Shown here piece after piece: positions 1 to 7,113 of a DNA stretch of 20,854 bases (its first letter is position 1; each line of letters opens with the position of its first letter). The position numbers and the translations under genes are program-made. The stretch comes from Ascoidea tarda (nom. inval.) (Eukaryota > Ascomycota > Saccharomycetes > Ascoideales > Ascoideaceae). Below the pieces are notes generated by a model. It did not search any database, had not been told where the DNA came from, and saw only the letters and a program-made list of their open reading frames with translations. Location: positions 1-20,854 of the forward strand of contig JAKTTS010000273.1 in the NCBI GenBank assembly GCA_030560485.1, read 5' to 3'.

Positions 1-1
<1 letters not shown>

Positions 2-55
<54 letters not shown>

Positions 56-100
56 TATAATTATAATTATAATAATAATAATAATGGTAATAATAATAAT
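2..100 (+). repeat. AAT trinucleotide run coding poly-Asn
   Basis: AAT repeats, interrupted by a few TAT and one GGT, are in frame with the Rmd8-like gene and encode an Asn tract. The window edge cuts it, so its full length is unknown. Replication slippage is the likely origin and length probably varies between strains. Confidence 0.9.
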
Positions 101-1219
101 GGAACCAGTTCCTTAATTCATAGTAATCATCGAGGCTACACTAATAATATTGTCAATACTGATATTAATAACAGCACTAACACTAATCAAAACAATGCCT
201 ATAATAATAAACCAATTGACAACTCGTATATCGATAAGGATAACAATATCGATACTAAAAAAAAAAATGTTGATGATGACGATTTTGACCCCTCTGAACC
301 TCAATCTTTTTTAGATTCAAAATACTTTACATCTGATAGTGATGAAGATGAGTATAATGACAGTGATGACGATGATGACGGTGAAGAAGATGATGATGAA
401 GGAAATGACAATGACAATGACAGCGATGATTCAAATTTAATTTATTATAAAAATAAAACTCTTGATCTCAGTTTATTACCAAAGGAAAATCATGCTGAAG
501 TCTTTATCTTTAATTATGGAGTCGTTGTATTTTGGAATTTTACACAAAATCAAGAAAAAGAAATCTTAGCAGATCTAGTCTTTGCCAAAATGGGTTTCAA
601 TGATGACTTAAGTTTATTAATTAATTCAATTGATGGAAATGAATATGAAACTGAAAACTTCCATTTTGAATATAAAAAAAATTGCAAAATCCCAAGAATC
701 TATAACGATATGATTACTTTAAGTTCAAATGACCATTTTATCAAATTAACATTATCTCATGCAATAGCCCAATCAACCAAATTATGTTCATTTGAAAATA
801 AATTAAATAATATACTATATTACCTACACAAATTACCAAAAAGATTATCATTAACCGGGAAATTAGGTTTAAACAGAAAACAACTATTGAAGAAAAGTGG
901 TAAATTTTTTAAATTAAGAGTTGAGGTTAATCTATCGTCTAATATTTTGGATACTCCTGAATTTTTCTGGTCATTCGAACCAAGTTTACATCCATTATAT
1001 CAAGCTGGAAGGGAGTATCTCGAAATCGATGAAAGAGTTGAAGTCATTAATAACAAATGTAAATTATTTCTTGAATTTGCAGATGTTATCGCTGATAGCA
1101 TAGCAGAGAGAAATATGTCAAAGATCACTTGGATCATTATTATAATTATTTTTATAAGTTTATTTGTGTCATGCCTTGAAATTCTCGTTCGTTATTATAT
1201 TATACTAAAGGACAAATAA
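2..1219 (+). CDS. RMD8: Rmd8-like DUF155 protein, 5' end outside the window
   Basis: The frame is open from base 2 to the stop at 1219 (405 residues visible), so the true start lies upstream; the ATG at 590 falls inside the conserved domain. The visible N-terminal part is low complexity: an Asn run, then an Asp/Glu-rich stretch at about residues 100-145. The conserved domain begins near residue 165 with AEVFIFNYGVVVFWNF, the hallmark start of the DUF155 (Rmd1/Rmd8/Sif2) family. The protein ends with one hydrophobic segment (ITWIIIIIIFISLFVSCLEI) and a short basic tail, as expected for a C-terminally anchored member. Rmd8 was found in S. cerevisiae as needed for sporulation; its biochemical role is not established. 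The acidic/Asn-rich N-terminus and the KGD4 and PRE4 neighbours favour Rmd8 over Rmd1. No CTG codon is used. Confidence 0.88.
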
Positions 1220-1228
1220 AAAAAAAGG

Positions 1229-1254
1229 TATTAGTTCTGATAGAACAGCTAATA
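1229..1254 (+). other. Hairpin in the RMD8 3' untranslated region
   Basis: TATTAG (1229-1234) pairs with CTAATA (1249-1254), and TTCT (1235-1238) pairs with AGAA (1242-1245) around a GAT loop, leaving a 3-nt CAG bulge. It starts 10 nt after the stop codon, so it lies in the 3' UTR. It may affect 3'-end formation or mRNA stability; nothing in the sequence proves a function. T-rich tracts that could serve 3'-end processing follow at 1278-1400. Confidence 0.35.
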
Positions 1255-3300
1255 GTATTATGCTATATCCAAAATTTTCTTTGCCTTTTTTTTCTTTTCC
1301 TTTCTTTTTATTTTCTTTCATTTTCTTTTACATTTTTTTTTTAATTCATGTTTCTCTTTCTCTTTCTCTTTTCGTTTTTTTTTTTTAAATTTTTTTATTT
1401 TTTTGTTGTTGTTTGTTTTTAATTATTAATCATAACATTTAACCAAGGGAAGGAAGGGATTCTCTTGTGACCAAAAACAAAAACAAAAGCCAGATTGATT
1501 TAGAAAAGATTACAATATAAACTAATATTAACGTATTAACTTTTAAGAGATAAATTGAGTTTTATTTCCCCATTTAATTGTTTTACTTATTCGGTTTTAA
1601 AAATGAATTAAGTTTTTTATTCTAAATTTCAAAATTGAAATTGTAAATTATAACTTGCCATAAAAATTTCTCTGATCACTTTATGAATCTATGATAAAGT
1701 AAAAAGAAAAATTTTACAAAAAGAAACTGTTAAAAACAAACAATAAAACGATAAGATGATAGAATAAAAATAAAAAAAAACAACAAAAAAAAATAAAACA
1801 AGGACCCCAAATTAGAATAATTAAAAATTGGGATAATTATTAATAATTGATAAGATTATAAATCAACAATATTCATAATAGGTACAAAATATTTTCAAAA
1901 AACAAAGAACCAAAATGAAAATTTTACAAAAATGAGAGTTGAAATTAATTAAAACAGTATTTATAATTTTTGGAATCCAGAAAGTTAAAGTTGTTTAAAG
2001 TAAAACCAAAAAAAGCGAAAAAAAGCAGATAAATTGATAAAATTGTGAATAAACATAATAAATGGTTGATAAACAAGTGAGAGACAATATTTAGACAAAT
2101 TTGAGACAAATAATAAACAAGTTTTTAAAAGGTGCTAAAATTTATAAAGGAGAAAAGAAGATTGAAAATAAGAAGGAAGTGTGGGTTAAATTTATCTATT
2201 AGAATATTGAGAAAAGTAGATGAGAATAACAGGAGATGGAAAAAATTTAAAACAAAACTGGATTTGAAAGTCAAAAAATCAAAAAAAGTAATTAATGGAG
2301 TAATAAAAATTTAATTTTGAGTAATAATTTTCTTTTAAATGGGGTTATTAATGAGCCGATGATGGTGGACATTTTTGTTTTATTTTAAAGTAATAGATTA
2401 TGAAAATGAGGGAAAGACATAATAAAGACATAATAATAATTTTGAAAATTAGAATTTGTTTTTTCTTCTAGATTAGTATCGTAAATTTTTTTCCTCAATT
2501 TTTTATGTGGGCTTTATTATGAAATTTATTGTAAAAATATTATTAAATGTTATTAAACATTATTAAACATTATTAAACATTAGTAAATATTAAAGACTTG
2601 TTTTAGAAAAGATATAAAAGGTTTTCGAATGTTTTAGATTACTTGAATATTTTAGAGTAACTCAGGGGAGAGTTAGGATGATTAACAAAGAAGTTTTTGT
2701 TGAATTGGATTAATAAGTTTTCAAAATTCTTTTACTAAAAAGTTTTGATATGTAGTTAAGGTTATTGTTTTTTTTTGTTTTTTTTTCAATAAATAGAATT
2801 TCCAAATAGAATTTTCAAAGTGGTTTTCACAATAAGTAGATAAATAGATAAAATGAAAATGAGAAAAGTAAATAGAAATGAAACAAAATTGATTAGTCAA
2901 TTGAAGTGAATATGTTTTTGTAATATATGCTAAATAATAAAAAAGAGAAGTTATTAACTAAGTTGATAATTTAATTGAATCAAATGACGTAGAAAGGGAA
3001 TAAAAGAGGCACTAAAAATGAGTATCTCTGATGTTTTCTGGAGACAAATGGGTTTGGGAAGAAAGAGGTGTGAAAAAAAGCGATATGAATTACTCTGATA
3101 ATTAGGAATTGGAGAGGAATTAAAACAATGTTTCAGAAGATACCTTTACAGAAACGAAAAGAGAAAATAAAGAAGAAATTGAAGAAAATGAAGAAGAAAA
3201 TGAAGATATTAGAGTAGATCATGTTGAGGAATATGTTGGAAAGAATAACGAAAGTTGATTGGTTGAGAAAAAACATTAAAGTGGATGCTCGGATAAGGTT
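1255..3300. other. Long A+T-rich intergenic region, no gene seen
   Basis: About 2 kb between RMD8 and the KGD4 promoter. The + strand is T-rich to about 1430 and then mostly A-rich. Open frames here (for example 2132-2314 on + and 3133-3318 on -) are low-complexity Lys/Arg- or Phe-rich translations without recognisable domains. I saw no tRNA, and no intron-containing gene like the KGD4 pair of exons. It contains a 10-bp tandem repeat at 2541-2590. It could hold a replication origin, which cannot be judged by eye. Confidence 0.5.
2541..2590. repeat. 10-bp tandem repeat (TATTAAACAT)
   Basis: Three perfect copies of TATTAAACAT at 2551-2580 are flanked by a variant copy on each side (TATTAAATGT at 2541, TAGTAAATAT at 2581). 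The 10-bp period is close to one DNA turn, so the TA and AA steps fall on one helix face and the stretch may be intrinsically curved. Confidence 0.8.
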
Positions 3301-3303
3301 ATT

Positions 3304-3343
3304 CACGTGAAAATGCATTTTCCGAACCTGCGCCGAGTCGGAA
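3304..3343 (+). promoter_or_regulatory. KGD4 promoter: CACGTG box and TTCCGA/TCGGAA inverted repeat
   Basis: TTCACGTGAA, a perfect palindrome with a CACGTG core (3304-3309), lies about 225 bp upstream of the KGD4 ATG and fits Cbf1-type bHLH factors. It is followed by TTCCGA (3320-3325) and TCGGAA (3338-3343), an inverted repeat with 12 bases between the arms and CCG/CGG cores, as zinc-cluster dimers often bind. The block is locally G+C-richer than its surroundings. The palindromes are seen; the factor names are inferred. Confidence 0.5.
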
Positions 3344-3530
3344 TTAGATAGTACGGATTATGTAACAATCCGGCAAGGACAAAAAGTGTAGACGAATGAA
3401 TCTGAAATGATATTGGGTTATTGAGTCGATATCAAACAAGTAGAAGAAAGAAAGAAAGAAAGAAACAAAAAAGGGAGAAAGATTTAAGAATAATTTTATT
3501 TTTGTTTTTGATAGATAGTAATTGATAAAA

Positions 3531-3887
3531 ATGAGAGCCAGTTGTATAAGATTAGCCAAGAGTGTTTACAGTCCCATGATTAAATTTGTTGGAGGAAGAC
3601 ATCCAGCACCAAGTAAGTTTAGTTATTGTTTTATATTTGATATCGGGAGATTTTTATGGGAATATTAACCAAGCGAGGATGAATGAAAATTAGAAATCAT
3701 TGATCATACACCAAAGCCTCATCCATGTTCTGGGGGATTGATGCCAGTTGTTGGTGGTAGTAGTAGTAGTAGTAATGTTAAAGAGGTCTTTTTGAGAAGC
3801 GAGTTGCCATCGAGATTTAAGTATGGTGAATTGTCAGATATTGAGATTGATAATATCAATCTGGGAGGAGCTGAAGTTATTTATTAA
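3531..3887 (+). CDS. KGD4: Kgd4/Ymr31, 2-oxoglutarate dehydrogenase adaptor, two exons
   Basis: The exons are 3531-3612 and 3694-3887, giving 91 residues. Exon 1 encodes MRASCIRLAKSVYSPMIKFV then GGRHPAP, a close match to the start of S. cerevisiae Ymr31/Kgd4 (IRLAKSAYEPMIKFVGTRHP as I recall it). Exon 2 supplies the rest of the family pattern: KPHPC near residue 40, LPSRFKY, and a C-terminal GGA. Kgd4 recruits the E3 subunit (lipoamide dehydrogenase) to the 2-oxoglutarate dehydrogenase core in the mitochondrial matrix; it was once listed as ribosomal protein MRPS36. The basic N-terminus fits import. It is shorter than the S. cerevisiae protein (about 123 residues), mainly in the middle, where there is a run of five Ser. 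Codon 84 is CTG, where I recall Ser in S. cerevisiae. Neither exon alone is long enough to stand out as an open frame. Confidence 0.9.
3613..3693 (+). other. Spliceosomal intron of KGD4
   Basis: An 81-nt intron with donor GTAAGT (3613-3618), branch-like TATTAAC (3663-3669, one change from TACTAAC) and acceptor TAG ending at 3693, about 25 nt after the branch A. It splits a codon after its first base and splicing restores the family's reading frame, which is the strongest evidence that it is real. Confidence 0.9.
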
Positions 3888-3903
3888 TTGAGATTACGAT
3901 AAT

Positions 3904-4010
3904 GATTGTGATTGTGATTGTGATTATAAATATTGATTAAGATTAAGATTAAGATGATTATGTAAGATGAAATAGTATTTTTTTTGATTTTGATTTTGAT
4001 TTTTTTAATA
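3904..4010. repeat. Hexanucleotide tracts downstream of KGD4
   Basis: Three GATTGT copies (3904-3921) plus GATTAT, three GATTAA copies (3935-3952), then GATTTT copies from about 3986. They lie just after the KGD4 stop, probably in its 3' UTR, and share a GATT core, which suggests repeated slippage from one ancestor. Confidence 0.75.
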
Positions 4011-4106
4011 TTAGAAATGACTTTTTTGTGCGCGTGATATTAGATAATCAGGGATTGGTGTTAAATGAAAGCAGGCAGTTTTGATTGAGTAGATTGAAGA
4101 AAATGA

Positions 4107-4115
4107 TTTGCCACA
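4107..4115 (-). promoter_or_regulatory. Rpn4/PACE-like proteasome control element of PRE4
   Basis: TTTGCCACA on this strand reads TGTGGCAAA on the other: 8 of 9 bases of the proteasome-associated control element GGTGGCAAA, with the GTGGCAAA core intact. It lies 120 bp upstream of the PRE4 ATG. Rpn4 binding to PACE co-regulates proteasome genes in S. cerevisiae and works in either orientation. The match is seen; binding here is inferred. Confidence 0.65.
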
Positions 4116-4171
4116 TTGGAGTTTGTGAAGGTATATGAGATATATCAATTGAAATAGCAATTAATTGGTAT

Positions 4172-4206
4172 TATAATATAATATAATATAATATAATATA
4201 ATATAA
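4172..4206 (+). repeat. Seven perfect TATAA repeats upstream of PRE4
   Basis: Seven uninterrupted TATAA units (35 bp) end 29 bp before the PRE4 ATG. The array offers many overlapping TATA-like cores, but is closer to the start codon than a working TATA box usually is, so it may instead form part of the leader. Confidence 0.85.
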
Positions 4207-4235
4207 CTTAAACTAATATAAAAAGTCAATTGAAG

Positions 4236-5087
4236 ATGGACCACGATCCTTTTAGATGGGGTAGACCAAGAGATGATATTTATGGGAAATATGATTATTC
4301 CATCGCTAATAGTGAACATTATTTTCAAGAGCATAAGGATAAGTATTCCAAGTTTCCAAGAATGAATACACAAGAGCCTATAGTTACAGGTACATCAGTA
4401 GTTGGTATTAAATTTGAAGATGGGATTATTATGGCAGCGGACAATTTGGGGTCGTATGGGTCGTTGAGTAGATTTACAGATATTGAAAGACTTTTTGAGT
4501 TTAATGATAAAACAGTTGTTGGAATATCAGGGGATATATCAGATTTACAAAAGATTGAGAGATTGTTGGAGGAACTTAAGATTGAGAGTTCTTATGACGA
4601 TGTTAATATTGAATTCCAAGCAGACAATATCCACAAGTATTTGAGAAATGTGTTGTATTCCAGAAGAAACAAGATGGATCCATTGTGGAATTCATTGATT
4701 GTTGGAGGAATTGGTAGTGACAATGAACCCTTTTTAAAGTATGTTGATCTATTGGGGGTTGAATATGCATCGCCAGCGTTGTCAACCGGATTTGGGAATT
4801 ATTTGGCTATACCAATTTTGAGAAAGTTTTTGGAAGAGAAGGGAATCGATGAGACCAAGACTGATTCAAACAATTTTAGAAATATCAAGGGGGAAGAAGC
4901 AAGAAGATGTGTTTTAGAATGTATGAAAGTTTTGTTTTATAGAGATGCAAGATCATTGAATAAGTTTTCAATTGTTACAATCAGTAAGAAAAATGGTATT
5001 AAGCTTGAGAAGAATTTGAAGATCGAAGATATGAGCTGGGAATTTGCCAAAGATATTAAAGGATACGGTAATGGACAAAGATATTAA
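4236..5087 (+). CDS. PRE4: 20S proteasome subunit beta7 (Pre4)
   Basis: 283 residues. The first ATG in frame is at 4236 and gives MDHDPFRWGRP, which matches the start of S. cerevisiae Pre4 (MNHDPFSWGRP as I recall); an upstream TTG in frame is not a credible start. A short propeptide precedes NTQEPIVTGTSVVGIKFEDG at about residues 44-63, where the proteasome fold starts. Further landmarks are AADNLGSYGSL (67-77), VVGISGDISD (94-103), MDPLWNSLIVGG (about 148-159), STGFG, YRDARS and the C-terminal MSWEFAKDIKGYG. Beta7 is a non-catalytic beta-ring subunit; in yeast its C-terminal extension reaches into the opposite ring and helps half-proteasomes join. The propeptide is somewhat longer than in S. 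cerevisiae. No in-frame CTG occurs. A PACE-like site and a TATAA array precede it. Confidence 0.97.
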   Translation: MDHDPFRWGRPRDDIYGKYDYSIANSEHYFQEHKDKYSKFPRMNTQEPIVTGTSVVGIKFEDGIIMAADNLGSYGSLSRFTDIERLFEFNDKTVVGISGDISDLQKIERLLEELKIESSYDDVNIEFQADNIHKYLRNVLYSRRNKMDPLWNSLIVGGIGSDNEPFLKYVDLLGVEYASPALSTGFGNYLAIPILRKFLEEKGIDETKTDSNNFRNIKGEEARRCVLECMKVLFYRDARSLNKFSIVTISKKNGIKLEKNLKIEDMSWEFAKDIKGYGNGQRY

Positions 5088-5760
5088 AGTATTTCAGTAC
5101 ATTGTTTTCAAGTGATTTTTAATATAACTAAATAGAAATATATTTACGAAGATTATTGATGATGTATTAGCTAATCATTGAATGTTGTTACATAAACAGA
5201 GAAAGGCCGTTCTCATAACCGTGGCATGTGCGGTAGATTTTCTAAGCAAGCATATTATCTTTCCGTGTTCGGACGGACCGTGTGGCCAGCTAAGGTTGAA
5301 ACAAAGAAAGAAGGAAGCAAAGGAAGTACAAAGGAAGTAGGATGAGGGACATAAAAGCGGTGATGATGCTAAAGAAGGAATAGGAAGCGATGGAAGATGG
5401 AAGCTTGTGGGAGAAAAGTTTCCGAAGCATCCGCGAGTGTGGGAGAAGCAAGAGGAAAAAATATCAGAGAAGCAGCAGATCCTGAAGTAAAAGGTGTTTC
5501 AAATGTGGGAGATAATGTTGAGCAAAGGCTTAAACAGCTTATGCGCTATAAATAGGTCCTGAGACAAGCAAAGAGGGCTAGGCCTGGCCTTATAATAGCA
5601 GAGATGATATCAGTAGTGTTGAGGGAAGCAGCCAAAAAAAGGGAGGACAATAATAGAAAGATAAAGATAGCGATGGGACGGATTGGGAAATGGGAAAGCA
5701 AAAAGCTGGAGTGAGTTTCAGCTGAGAAAGAAAAGAAAGAGAAAGATCTGGTAACAGAGC
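5088..5760 (+). promoter_or_regulatory. Purine-rich region between PRE4 and the SVL3-like gene
   Basis: The first 120 bases are ordinary A+T-rich 3' sequence of PRE4. From about 5200 G+C rises, and the + strand becomes strongly purine-rich (about 75-80% in the lines I counted, such as 5281-5400 and 5641-5760). A small hairpin, TCCGT-GTTCGG-ACGGA, lies at 5262-5277. No open frame here has a recognisable domain. I read it as the distal promoter of the gene at 6732. Confidence 0.45.
5547..5555 (+). promoter_or_regulatory. TATA box candidate for the SVL3-like gene
   Basis: TATAAATAG is a perfect match to the TATAWAWR consensus, in a locally less A+T-rich setting where chance matches are rarer. 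Yeast start sites usually lie 40-120 bp downstream, so transcription could begin at roughly 5590-5670 and give a leader of about 1.1 kb. Four upstream ATGs (5604, 5673, 5690, 5787) would then be present, unless start sites are further downstream. Confidence 0.45.
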
Positions 5761-6120
5761 CTGCGCAAGCCGGAGGGCGGCCAGGCATGAGCAGGAGGCC
5801 CGACAACAAAGGCGCTGCCGGCTGCAGCGGAAAAAAAACCAGCAGATCATCGTGCAGCGGCACCGACGGCGACAGGCCCACTAGAAGAGCGGCAGTAGCC
5901 GGACGGACAGCACGGGAAGCACAGGCAGCACAGACAGCACTGGAGAAGCTCCCGTGGCGGCGGTGGTGCGCGGATTGGGGACGTCGAAGCAGCAAGCGTG
6001 TGCCGGCGGAGAAGTGTGAGGAGTGTGTGAGGCCGGAGGAGGAGGAAGCGTGGTGGGCGTGCTTCCCGTGGTGCGCGAGGAGAGAAGCCCCTTTCCGCGG
6101 CGGCAGCGCAGCTCATCAGT
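5761..6120 (+). other. G+C-rich island upstream of the SVL3-like gene
   Basis: By hand count about 67% G+C over 360 bp (240/360), against about 17% in parts of the following 600 bp. Long open frames exist on both strands (5787-6284 on +, 5546-5995 and 5847-6116 on -), but their translations are Arg/Ala/Ser/Cys-rich without a domain, as expected when high G+C removes stop codons. I do not call a gene. It may be a structured part of a long leader, a promoter core, or an unrecognised non-coding RNA. Confidence 0.6.
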
Positions 6121-6731
6121 CGCTCATCTGGCTCGTTTTAACAACACACAAATATCCAGTTATAAGGCCACTCCTGAGTTTCTTCTGGGTTTGTGATACA
6201 TTTGCTGCTTCTGTGTTCATTTCATCCTCCTTGTTCTGCTTTCGACACAATTCCCATCCACATCCTCACCTTCAGAAGCTTTAATCTTCTCAGAATTGTT
6301 CACTGACTAATTCAATTCATTATTCCAGTGTTTCTCATTTCTTGTTTCCTGTCTTTTCTGCTTCCTGCTTCCTAACTTAGGTTTCCATAGTCAATATCTT
6401 ATTTCCTGTTATATTATATCTTTTCACTATCGCCTTCTGAATTCTGGTTCTTTTTAATTTGTTGTTTTTTTTTTCATTTTTTTTCACCTCTTCCTTTTTT
6501 TCATTCGCTTGATATCTGAGAAAAACTCATCAATATTATTATTATTTATAACCACATTTATATTTAATTACTTGACTATTTATCTGTTTTATCAATTTCA
6601 TCATCCAGCTGATTGATTACTTCTCCAATCAATCTCTAATTCCTAATCGTTAATAATCTAATGAATTATTATACCATCTTACTCTTCTAATATCTTAATT
6701 TCGTTCCATTTTCTCTCTCCTATTAACAACC
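5790..6731 (+). promoter_or_regulatory. ATG-free leader of the SVL3-like gene
   Basis: No ATG occurs on the + strand from 5790 to 6660 (871 nt), although CAT (ATG on the other strand) is common. From about 6130 to 6731 the + strand is pyrimidine-rich and A+T-rich, typical of yeast 5' UTRs. One-strand loss of ATG is a mark of a scanned leader. The only upstream ATG close to the gene is the short ORF at 6661. Confidence 0.55.
6661..6690 (+). CDS. Upstream ORF of nine codons (MNYYTILLF)
   Basis: This is the only ATG between 5790 and the main start at 6732. It encodes nine residues and stops 41 nt before the main ATG. Its start context is weak (C at -3) while the main ATG has A at -3, so many ribosomes should pass it. 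A role as a translational brake is inferred only. Confidence 0.35.
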   Translation: MNYYTILLF

Positions 6732-7064
6732 ATGTCTAATCGTTTAAACGTCTTGTCCATTGGTGATAATCCAAACATTGCTTTTTACTCTTGGAGATTG
6801 TTCCAATCTTCAAAATGTAACTTGACTATAATCAATGACGACTTGGATTTTAATACCTATCCTCCCAACAATACATCTCGTCCAGATTCTTCTGAGTCGT
6901 CTAATCAAGTCTACTCAATATCTTGGTTCTCCAAGAAATTTAACAACCAAAGATTCAATTTCAATAACTATTACAAAACTTTTAAAGATTTCAATTCTAC
7001 TACTAATAATACCAACAGTAATAGCAATAGTAATAATAACACCAACAACGCCAACGCCAACACC

Positions 7065-7113
<49 letters not shown>

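Noticed and set aside
2132-2314. 60-codon open frame on + in the RMD8-KGD4 gap
   Set aside because: Lys/Arg-rich translation of A-rich DNA, no domain, no supporting promoter or splice signals.
4230-4235. Extension of PRE4 to a TTG start
   Set aside because: The ATG at 4236 matches the known beta7 N-terminus and TTG is not a normal yeast start; the same reasoning sets the reductase start at 14554 instead of a TTG at 14572.
5360-5485. Box C/D snoRNA-like GTGATGA and a later CTGA
   Set aside because: Spacing is long, there is no terminal stem, and no C'/D' pair was found.
5596-5610. U6 snRNA-like GCAGAGATGAT
   Set aside because: Matches the ACAGAGATGAT core by chance; the flanking U6 sequences, the 3' stem-loop and a T-run terminator are absent.
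5546-5995. 149-codon open frame on - opposite the same island
   Set aside because: A compositional shadow: Leu/Phe/Ser-rich from the purine-rich complement, no recognisable motif.
5787-6284. 165-codon open frame on + in the G+C-rich island
   Set aside because: Arg/Ala/Ser/Cys-rich with no domain, then Phe/Ser-rich when the DNA becomes A+T-rich; open frames occur on both strands here because high G+C removes stops. Composition unlike the neighbouring proteins.
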